DNA from: Tridacna crocea
Taxonomy: Eukaryota > Mollusca > Bivalvia > Cardiida > Cardiidae
Assembly: GCA_943736015.1 (NCBI GenBank)
Contig: OX031065.1
Span: 30,332,427-30,396,426, forward strand
Direction of reading: 5' to 3'
Length of the DNA stretch: 64,000 bases
Position 1 is the first letter of the stretch, and each line of letters starts with the position of its first letter. Below the pieces are notes generated by a model that was not told where the DNA came from, made no database searches, and worked only from the letters and a program-made list of their open reading frames with translations. Positions 13,901 to 25,900 of the stretch are shown here, piece after piece. A program made the position numbers and the translations under genes.

Positions 13901-16900
13901 GCTTCTCTCCCACGGTCGTTCAAAGTCTGAATTGTACACTCTGACATTCTGGCCAAGATTGGGCCGATATCTGGATTTTTCGTACTGACTTTACATGGCG
14001 ATTATACAGCTTGCCACACGCGAAAAGGGGCATTCGGACATTTGCATAAAATTTCATCACAAATCAGTCTGCGCAGTCCACGCAGGCTAATCCAAGACGG
14101 CACTTTACGACTATATTAGATTTTGTGCTACAGTATACCTGCAGAAAACAGAAAATTACATTAAATCTGAAAGTGTCATTTCTTATTAGCCTTAGCAGAT
14201 TGCTCAGGCTGATCGCGGACGACACTTTACGCAAATATCCGAATGCCTCTTTTCACATATTCATCTAGCACTAAACAGGATAACTAAGGAGCCATGAAAG
14301 GCCAATACCCTTGGAAATCAAAATAATATCATTACCATACTGAATCTGATGTCATGTAATCATCCCGTTCAGAACTATTTTCTTTGTAATAAATATCTAT
14401 TGTACTACTGTTGTCTGTATCGTGAGCAGAGTCAAAATTCGTGACAGACCGGCATGGAATTCCAAGAGCTCGACAAACTGTTAGGCATGATAAAAAAAGA
14501 AAGAGCAGATAATTAGATAATGGACGCACAATTGTATTTTTCTGAAATAAGTGTTTGAAAATTGAACAGAGTCAAAGAGAGACATAAGATAGCAGCAGGA
14601 CAAGAGATAAACATGTTATATTATATTTAATAATGTCTATTTTCAGAAATGTTATGGGTAAAGAAATCTCGTAATTTAAGCTCAGGGGAATTATTTCCAA
14701 GTCACAGTGAATATTTTCCTGCTGCCGAAAATCTGGAACTACTTTTTTTGTTCCACTGTTAAAGTGCTAAAAATGGCATTCGTTGACAAAATAATCAGAG
14801 GAAATATAATACATGTATATAATTTACTTCATCAAAAGGGATAGGTCCACGAAAATAACTTGTGCCTTACGGCACTTGTTATCTTCGCATACCTTTTCCT
14901 TTTTTGGCAAATATTTCCCCATATTAACCATAAGCTGATGAAATGAACTCTATTTGTTCACTCAAAATGAAGCTTAAAACAGCCAGTGTTGTAAACTTTA
15001 TTGTCAAAATTCAAAACAGTTTCATGAATCAAAACAGAGAGCCATTGTGGCCCTGTATGCTCTCCTGAGCATTTATATCGCTCAGTCATCAAAAAATGAG
15101 AAAAAAAAAGAAAGATGTTTTTGAGACCAATAGTTTAACAAATAGCATTTCCCCTGTGAATTTATTTTGAATTAAAGATCTACTTTTTGGATATGCGTCA
15201 CCTATTTCTAAACTCTGCTTAACTCTTTACCACACAGTCCCTACTTTTAACGACCCTGAGAAAGAGGCCTTCTGAAAACATTGTAGGAAAAGGAGAAAAT
15301 GCTGGTAACCAGCATTTTCTTCTTTTACCACAATGTTTTCTACCCTTTCCAAAGCAAATTTCAGTTTTTGATTCACATTTATTTTGTCATCTGCAAATGT
15401 TTTCAATTTGGACCAGTCTATAAATATGTCGTTTGTTAAAGAGTTAAGATATTGACAAGAAAAACATACCAAGAATTTTATGCATATTAACACTTTACCA
15501 CATGAGAGAAAATTTTACAGTGTTCCAAATTGAAAGCATCTACAGATGACAAAATAAAGGTGACTGACAAATTAAAATTTGGTTTCCGAGGGGTCAAAAC
15601 ACTGTGGAAAAAGGAGAAAATGCTGTTTACCAGCATTTTCTCCTTTTCCTAAAGAGTTTTCAAAAGGCTTCTTTTTCAGGGTTGTTAGAAGTTGGGATTG
15701 TGGGGTAAAGAGTTAAACAGAAATGTACCCTTTGCTAAAAGGTTTATTAAGATTCTTACCTAATGACCTACTTTTTTCAATTGACATGATCCATTTTCAA
15801 AACTGGTCAAAGACATACATTCTGAGTATGTTTCATATACATTTGAGTCAAAAGTTGTAAACAAGTTGGTAAGATCACATGGTAAGAAACATTATGGCCT
15901 CTACAGATCATATAGGGTATTTTATTTTTAATTTGATTGAGTGACCTATTTTTTACCTGCGGTAAGCTGTCTATGAATCTATTTAGAACTTGTATGCAAT
16001 ATTAATAAGACAAAGATATTAAGATTTTACTTAATAATGTAATTTTTTGCCCGAGATGACTCATTTTTCCACCTAATCCATATATTACTGAAAGAAACAT
16101 AGTGACCAAGATCTTTTCACTCTTTACCAAACAACAAAATTTTATACTTGTCCAAATTGGAAGCATTTGCAGACGACAACATAAACATGACTCAAAAATT
16201 GAAACTTGACTTTGGAAGATTAGAAAACATTGTGGGAAAAGCAGAAAATGCTGGTTACCAGCATTTTCTCCTTTTCCCACAATGTTTTCAGAAGGCTTCA
16301 TCTTCTGAGTCATAAAAAACAGGGATTGGTAAAGGGTTAAGCAAATGACCAATATGTAGCTTCTGGAGTGCACATTTAAACAAACACAGTTAGAAATTTA
16401 CAAACAATGACATGCGCATGACATGGGACACAGCATAATCACAAAATCTCTCCTTTCAAGAGCACTTTATGCTCAGGCGCGAAAAAAACAGATAACAAAT
16501 ATGTAGAGACCTCTTTATAATTACCGGCAACATGATTTGATTTACATACCGGTAGTAAGTACGCCTGAGTATACCCAACACTGACCAAATTTGACAGAGC
16601 GGTCTCCTTTTGCCCTGTAGTACTGACGAAGAATGTTTATGCTACCAATCCAGGTAAGTGGACTTGTTCCTCCGTTATAATCACCTGACCAGTTTCCAAC
16701 CAGGATTCCATTGTCTGCATCATTTGCGTTGACCTAGTACGGAATATAAGACACAAGTTGTTAACAAAATTAATGTGCTCAATTCAAAATGGTTTTAAGT
16801 CAGATCTATGATACACAGTATCTGAAAATACTTTGACAAGAGCTTCGTAGAATGGCACATATAGGCCCAAAGGGGGCCTGTCAGCGAAATGGGTTAACTA

Positions 16901-19900
16901 ATTACCAAATAACATAATTTTAGGTTTGTCCAAACCGAAAGCATTTGCAGACGACAAAATAAAAGTGACTGAAAATTTGAAATTTGTTTTGTGAAGGGTA
17001 GAAAAGATTGTGAGAAAAGGAGAAACTGCTGGTTACCAGCATTTTCTCCTTTTCCCACAATGTTTTCTAAAGGCTTCTTTCTCAGGGGCATCAAAAGTAG
17101 GGATTGTGAAGAAATGGGTTAAAGGGAAGGATGAACTGTGAAAGAACAAGACACTGGACAGTAAGGGATCACATAAAAGACCTTGAAGTTATTTTGTTCT
17201 TGTGCACTGCACTTTTCCTCAATTTGATCTATGCATGTGTGAAGTATCATTTTTACACTTCTAATAGTTTTTGAGTTAGCTTTAGACAAAATTAAGTAAG
17301 AAAAAAGCAAAGGGCAATAACGCCTACAATATGGGGAACAGAAGTTCTTGCTCTAATACACTGCACCTCTCCTCAATGTCGTCTATCAACCTGTAAAGTT
17401 TCAGGTTTATATCTCAGGTAGTTTTGAGTTATGCACTACACAAAATTTGAGTAAGAAAAAACAAGAGACAATTATTCCTAAATTATGAAATCAAAGTTTT
17501 GTTTCCTGTGCACTGCACTTTCCTTGATTAGATCTATCAACCTATGCAGTATCATGTTTATACCTCTAATAGGTTTTGAGTTATGCTCCTGACAAACTTT
17601 AAGTATAAAAAATAACAAAGGGCAACAACTCCTGAACTATGTGGTCTGAAAAGTTATGGTTCTTTTACACTGCACTTTTTCACAATGTCATCTATCACTC
17701 TGGGAAGTTTCAAGTTTATATCTCAAGTAATTTTTAAGTTATGCACTAGACAAAATTTAAGTATGAAAAATAAATAGAGGATATTTGTTTTGTTTTTTTT
17801 TTTGGTGAAAGATCGAAATTTATTTCTTCGAGTGAACACCATTGGTAATATTTTCACAAGTGGTGCAGCCATGAGTGAAAATATTACCAATAGTGTACAC
17901 GAGATGAAATAAATTTCGATCTTTCACCGAAAAAAACAACAACAAATATTCTATCTATGTCATGCTTTTGACCCTTTCTGGGAGGAGTTTTATCAAAATC
18001 CAGTACAGTTCTTTTCCGTTATTCCCTGTGGCATACCTCTCCCACATAGCAACTCACTACAATATTACGTCAAGCACGAGAAATTTAAGGTATATGACAT
18101 CATATTTCCCATCTGGTTGTGTCAGGCATGCGCAATTTACCAAGGTGACAAAAAACGTGAAAATCGGCATTTCACTGTTGGTACCACTGTAAGATAGAAA
18201 AATATTTTTACTTCTATTTCTCAATATCCTACCGGAAAGCATGAAATAAAGAGAATTATTGTTTGAATAAAAAAGTTTAATTACCATGGCTGCCAGAACT
18301 CTGCACACTTTGACTGGATTGGACATGCTGGGTTGAATTTTTTCATTAAATCCATCTCGTAGTAATTTCAGGCTACAGTCCAGAATCATGTCTTTAAACT
18401 AGAAGAAGAAAAATAATATCTGAAAATATTTTCTTTTCATTTGAATTACTTAGATGGGCTGTTAAGGTATGTTTGAGTGGAAATGCCAGCTAAAATACTT
18501 TTACAATACAAAATTGAAATCAATTAACCCTTTACCAAACAACCCCTGTTTTTACAGCCCTGAGAGAGAAGCCTTTTGAAAACATTGTTGGAAAAGGAGA
18601 AAATGCTGGTAACCAGCATTTTCTCCTTTTCCCACAATGTTTTCTTCCCCGCTGGAAATAATTTTTGCTTTTTGAGTAACATTAATGTTGTCGTCTGCAA
18701 GTGCTTTCAATTTGGACAAGTCTAAAATTTTGTTGTTAGGGAAAGGGTTAACCTGTCTAATAAGCCATGGCTTAGGTCTGTTTGAATGGAACATACCAGC
18801 CAAGATATATCTTTATTACACAGATTTGGAACCAGTCTGTCTGAAAATTCACAGTATGGGTCTAAATTGGAGCGGCCTGCTTCACTCATTACCAAACAAC
18901 AAAATAATCAAAAGCATTTGTAGATGACAAAATAAAAGTGACTGAAAATTTGAAATTTGTTTTGTGAAGGTTAGTAAACATTGTGGGTTTGTGAAGGTTA
19001 GAAAACATTGTGGGGAACGTAGAAAATGCTGGTTAACACAATGTTTTCTAAAGGCCTGCTTCTTTCTCAGGGTTGTCAAAAGAAGGCATTGTGTGGTTAA
19101 ATATATCCTTATGCCATACCTTGGGTCTGTTATATCGAAGACTTTCACCTCAAATATGAGGGTTGTTTAGCAATTATAGAGACAATGCATGTTTTGAGAG
19201 AAAAACATATGCAAATAAAATTTTCCATAAATATGAATTAATCTTTAATAAAGCAAAAGACTTGCATGAAATCTGTATTAGTTACATGTTATAATTGTAA
19301 CTATATCATCTAAAATCAACAAGAGGTGTAAGTAACTTGAACTCTACTGGTAAAGGGTTCAGCCAACCTTTCCAAACATCCTTGGTTTGGGTCTGTTGGA
19401 AAAGGACTCCCTGCCTGAATATGACACTATAATGTAACTCACCTGTCCAAACATCCATGGTTTAGGTCTGTTTGAATGGGAACTTCCAGCCCAAATATAT
19501 CCAAACTCATTGAGGACATACTCATCTAGATCTTCTTCTGTATAAACCAAATCGTCTATGATAAAAAGGAAGAAAGCAAGCCATCAACATAAGTGAGTGA
19601 GACATAAAAATACTATGACAGCTATATTGCTACAATATGATACATTATTTCTTTTGTAATTTATCAAAGAATTGGAAAAAGAGGATAAAAATACCCATCA
19701 CAGAGGACTATCAACAACTACCTATACATAAGTTTTTTTGCTAATACTTAATGACATTGAACAATTACTAAAAAAGCAGTTCTAAATTATATACGTACAA
19801 TAATGAGCCATGCTCTGTGATAAGGGAGCTTAATACATATGCAGAAAGCATCAACCTAAGTAAGCCTGTGCCACCCGAGCAGGATGACCTGGGCCAAAAA

Positions 19901-22900
19901 CTTTCAGTATTGGTCGATTTTCTGTATGTCCAAAGACTAGTCCACAATATCAGTTGTACAGTCAGGTGGCAGGGGACTTGGAAACTTGTTCACGGCTGTG
20001 ATAAATCATGTTGCCCCAAGCCGAAGTTGAGGTGGCAACATGATTCACCAAAGCCATGAACAAGTTTTCAAGTCCCTGCCACCTGCTGTACAACGAATTT
20101 ATCGTGCTGCAAAGTTTTACCATTCTAACATTTGATAGGAGAATTTTAGCTGTTTTTGGGTTTAAAAGTTGAGTACGCTGACAAAGTAGAATTTCCCTTC
20201 TGAGTACCCCAATTCAGTATTGACGTCACTGGGAACTTGCATCACTGAAACCTTGGTAATACATGCTTAAAAGTGCTGCGCATAATCTTGATATTAATCT
20301 TGATTGATGCCGCCATTTTGGATGTTGTCTAGATCATGTGTTCATGTATACAGGGCTCCCAAAAGGGAAGCTGCTTTTATGTTTGTTTTACCAGTATATG
20401 TGTTGTACATGATATATGTTCAAGACATATCATCCAATCAGATTGCGAGAAATTCTTTGCAGTATAATAATGTCTTCTGTTCTTTCAAATGTAAATCCCA
20501 CCATTTGTGCCATGCTTCAGTCAATTTGTTGTCTGCAAATGCTTTCAATATATGTATAAGTTTCAAAATGTTGCCGGGTGAATTTTCATCAACATGCAAC
20601 ATACCTTTACACCAAGGATTGAAGAGAATGGTTATGTCTGCTTTCTGCTTGTATGTAGCCTTTAAAACAGTGTCATTCCCATCCTTATCTTTCCCAGAAC
20701 TTTGTGTTGACACGGCAAAATTCCATTCTCCGATGATACAGTTACTTGGAATGAATACCTAAAAATACATGTAAGTCAATATTTACAATTATAGTGCTTT
20801 ATCTTTTGTACACAACAGATGGCTGGACAAGCAATAGTTGATATATTGATCCATCTGTAGAAAACACATGGGTGGGCGTGCTTCATTCAATGTGAACCAT
20901 ATGGCTAGTTCATTCTGCACTCTACACGGATGGAGGACAGGCATCATATACTAGTGGATACATGCCATCTGTAAATAACAGATGGAATGTCCTCATCAAA
21001 CCGTAAACCATAATTAAAGTTCAATCTGCACTCTCCAAGGATAGGTGTACAAGCATCCTTTAACTCATTACCAAATGACAATATTTTAGGCTTGTCCAAA
21101 TTGAAAGCATTTGCAGACGACAAAATAAAAGGGACTGAAAATTTGAAATTTGTTTTGTGAGGGGCAGAAAACATTGTGGGAAAAGGAGCATTTTCTCCTT
21201 TTCCCGCAACGTTTTCTATAGGCTTCTTCCTCAGGGTTGTCAAAAGTAGGAATTGTGTGGTAATGGGTTAACTCTTTACAAAACAATAAAATTTTAGATT
21301 GGTCCAAATTGAAAGCATTTGCAGACGACAAAATAAACATGGCTCAAAAATTAGAATTCGTTTTGAGAAGGGTGGAAAACATTGTGGGAAAAGAAGAAAA
21401 TGCTGGTTACCAGCATTTTCTCCTTTTCCCACAATGTTTCAAAAGGCCTCTTCCTAAAGGTTGTAAAGACCAGGGATTGTTTGGTTTAAGGGTTTAATTC
21501 AAAGTATTCACAGACGACATTATAGAAAATAGTTCAAATAAGGGAATTCGCCTTTATAGAGTAGAAAATATTGTCGGAAAAGGAGTATATGCTGGTTACC
21601 AGCATTTTTTCCTTTTCCAACAGTGTTTTCAAAAACCCTGTTCCTAGGGATCATTAAAATTCTGGACAAACGATAAAGGATTAACCCTTTACCAGACGAC
21701 AAAGTTTCAGCCTTGTCGAAATTGAGAACACCAGGTCTGCAGATGACAATTTCACTGTGGCTCAAATGGTGTAATTTTTCTTTGACAGTGTAGAAAACTT
21801 TGTGTGAAAAGGACAAAATGTTACCAGCACTTTCTCCTTTTCCAACAATGCTTTCAAAAAGCCTGTTCCTCAGGGGTCATTAAAACTCTGGACCTGTGGT
21901 AAAGGATTAAGAGTGAATGTAATTTATCAAGCTATAGGTGGAATCACTTCCAGATTTACTTCTTTCTTATCTACAGAAAGGTTTGCACCCCAGTCCCTGT
22001 TACCAGCATTTTCCCCACAATGTTTTCAAAGAAGTTCTTCTAAGGGTCGTTAAAAGTTGTCATTGTGTGGTAAAGAGTTAACTCTTTACCACACAATCCC
22101 GACTTTTAACGACCCTGAGAAAGCAGCCTATAGAAAACATTGTGGGAAAAGGAGAAAATGATGGTAACCAGCATTTTCTCGTTTTCCCACAATGTTTTCT
22201 AACCTGCTGAATTCCAACTTTTTAGTTATATTTATTTTGTCATTTGCAAATGCTTTCAATTTGGACAAGCCTTAAATTTTGTCCTCTAGTAAAGAGTTTT
22301 AGTGAACTCACTTCCAGATGTACTACTTTCTCATCTACAGAAAGAAGGTTTGCACCCCAATCCTCTGAGCTGTATGTCTTCCTCTCATCTTCATTGACAC
22401 CAAACACTGCTTTTGTACCTTTTGTCTCCTCTGGGTGTTTACCTGTAAACATTTATATCTAAGTCATGCTCTGGCAAAAGGGGGCTTGATGCATCTCTGT
22501 GATACATGATGCCTACACAAATCAACTCATAACCAAACGACAAAATTTTAGGCTTGTCCAAATTGAAAGCATTTACAGACTACAAAATAAAAGTGACTGA
22601 AAATTTTAAATTTGTTTTTGAAGGATAGAAAACATTGTGCGGAAAAAGGAGAAAATGCTGGTTAATACCAGCATTTTCTCCTTTTCCCACAATCTTTTCT
22701 AAAGGCTTCTATCTCCAGGGCGTCAAAAGTAAGGATTGTATGGTAATGGGTTAACGCATAATTATGGATCCGTAAGAACCACTTTTTAAATAACCAAATT
22801 AATCATGAAAAAGACTGGTCCCCTTACATTGAGAAAATTTGACCAACAGAGAAAATGTTCAGCCCAGGTCTGCCTGTGCAGATTGTGCAGATCGACCTGG

Positions 22901-25900
22901 GTCTATATTTTTTGCAGACCTATTAAACCTCCTTTTCACAGAGCATGCACATATATAAAACCTTCCTTGTTTTATCACATAACCTTCCTTGTTTTCAGTT
23001 TAATATGTCCATCACAAATTTTCTTATCTTGTACATGTTTGATGTCACATTTGTGTGACGTCATTTTTTATGTCATTTTGTATGTATTTCATGGAAGTGA
23101 ATGGGTCTCATGGACTTTACCGCAAGTGCATCTATGAACTCTTTTGTATGATCTGATCTATATTTTTTGAAGTACTGTAACACGATAAAAAGAATCTGAC
23201 CATTGTGGGCGTCTGAACTAAAATTTTATTAAACTTGTCAAGGTAAAATGTTATTAAGCTCGCCAAAGGCTTGCTTAGTAACAGTTCCCTAGACTCGATT
23301 AGTAAAATCTTATCTCAAAAGCCCATTCATGTCAGATCCTATATGATTATCTTTTCTCAGTACACATTTTTAGAGGGCTATAATAGACTATTTCAGTCTT
23401 GACAAGCAAAGAAAGAAATGTAATTTCATTCCATTACCAAAGCATCTATTTCCCAGAAGACAATTATTTTGTCCCCCTACCCCACCCAAAACATGATGTC
23501 TTGTTCCATGACATAAATAATCCAAACATGATGTCTCAGTCCCATGACATAATCTAAGCATGATGTCTTGTCCCCCATGACATAATCCAAACAATAATGC
23601 ATCATCTCCCATGACACAATCCCAACATAATTTCTTATTCCCATGGCATAATCCAAACATGATGTCCTGTTCCCATGACATAGTACATGTAGTTTGTTTC
23701 AGTGACAATATATCTTGTTGTCACATTATCTGACTTACCAATTGTAAACTGTAAAGTTAAATCATGTTTCTTTTTTTCATAATCTCTTTTAAAAGTAATC
23801 TTCATTTCCATAGTGTCACCACGACGAACAACACATTCAGGCCCCTTCTTCTTGCCGTCCCGTACTCTTTCCTCTGTACATTCATACTTGTCTGTCCTAA
23901 AAATGAAAGAAAATGATCATGAATTAAAAAAAGATCAAGAAAATATGCCAATCCTTGTCTGTACTAAAACAAACTTTTTGACTGGTCAAAATTAAAAACA
24001 TTTTCATATCACACAGTGAATTGAACTGAAATGATGATGATTTTCTATGAAAATATAGAAAATCTTCTTGGAAAAGGAGACAATGCTGGTTACCTGCATT
24101 GTCTCCTTTTCCCAGTAGGTTCACAAAGGGTAGTTAAACTCTGGATCATGTGGTAAAGGTTACTTTAAACAAAGCAAAATTTTGATACAAATCAAGGCCA
24201 ATTTGATTGCTATTAAGATCTGAGATAGTAACAGGTGCAGATGTTTTCATTCAGAATAGTTGTTTGCCTTTTATAAAACCTCTCGAGTTTTAATTACCTT
24301 GAGAGAGAGAGAATGTGAAAACAATTTCGGAAAGAAGACAATACTGTAAATCAGCATTTTCTCCTTTTCCCACAGTGATTACTAGCTCTTTAAAAAAAAT
24401 GCATTTGAGTCAAAAATTCAATCTGTGTCAACAATTGATTTTAATTTAGTCAAGTTTCAAGTTTATAGCCCAGTTGTAAAGGAAAATAATTATGAGCATT
24501 ACCCAACACAATGAGAATTACCTATGTTTTTCAGCATTCTCTTTTATCATATAGTCAACTCCCTCTACTAACAAAGTTTTTGCAATTTCTTCCCTAGGGG
24601 GCTCAGGGGCTGGCTCAGGGGCTGGCTCTGGGGCTGGCTCTGGGGCTGGTTCGGGTTCTGGTGAATTGGATCTACGACCTGAGTGAAATACAACAAACTA
24701 ACCATATCATAAGGACTACCTGTTTGCTGAAAGTAGGTTTAACTCTTTCCCAAACAAGCCCTTGTTTTTACGTGTCTGCAGCACAAGTCTTTTGAAAACA
24801 CTGTGGGAAAAGGAGAAATTGCTCGTAACGAGCAATTTCTCCTTTTCCCACAGTGTTTTCTACCCATTAGGAGAACTGTCTGCCATTTTTATCAAATATG
24901 AAATTGTTGTCTGCAAACACTTTGAGTTTGGAAGAGTCGAAAATCTGTCGTTTGGGAAAGGGTTAAGGATACACACAGGAATAACCGTTGTCTGCACATG
25001 CCACATTCTTCAAAGATTTTACCTGTCTGCTATGATGCTTCATAGCCTCATAGCAGACAAGTACCGTATGGACCAAGATTTCTGCACTTAACCAAAAGAG
25101 ACACTTAACCATGATAAACATCATGCCTTGCTGTTGATTGGGCAATGAGTTTAATTACAAAGGTTAAGTTTAACCCTTTACTCCATAGATACTCATTTCT
25201 ATGCATTGCTTGTAGAAGCCTTTGGAAAACAGTGTGGCAAAAGGTGAAATTGCTCGTGACGAGCAATTTCACCTTTTGCTACAATGTTTTCTACACTATC
25301 AAAAGGTGTCATATACACTTAAGAAACGGCTTCATCCTTGCTGTTATTTAGGGTCAATTAGAGATACCACAGAAATGCCTTATGGGGTAAAGGGTTAAAA
25401 AAATTGAGTTATGATAGGTAATAATATATAAGCCATGTAATAAAATTCATCTGTGTTAATTCGTCTGCAAAAAGCTTTGACCAAGCTCAGCCCACACAAG
25501 CTGACCGAAGTTGAAACTTCTTGCTATTTGTCAATTTTCTGTATGTCCAAGGACCAGTTTACCTTATGATTAAGTCATTAGGAAAAAAAAAACTGTTATG
25601 TATCTGTAAGTATGTAATGGCTTGCTTTTTACCATGAATCACAATGATGCACTAGCTGCTTTTTGCAGAAGCATGACTTATAAATTATCCAATAGTACCT
25701 GATCTTCTACGATTCCTGCGATTCCTTATCTCTCGGTTTGATTCCTCATCTCTTTCCCATGAATAAGGATTGTCTCTTGGTTCCCCGTACAAATATTCAT
25801 ACCAGTATGGTGATGAGTAGTTGTCAGAACTATAGTAGTCTCTGTACCGGTTCCTATATCTGTAGTTGTAGTAGTTTCCATAGTATGGGTACCTATACCA

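Noticed and set aside
18057-18389. A single 110-codon minus-strand exon reading past the exon 7 donor
   Set aside because: The frame continues into P1 repeat sequence; the GTAATT donor at 18284 and phase with exon 8 give the family sequence [12 protein letters not shown].
21059-22300. Regularly spaced palindromes suggesting a CRISPR-like array
   Set aside because: The units are about 230 bp with TTAA borders, occur in both orientations and are scattered through introns of a eukaryotic gene; there are no spacers or cas genes.
23388-23708. Minus-strand frame with repeated LCHG-type units
   Set aside because: Translation of the 31-34 bp minisatellite; overlaps intron 3 of gene 1.
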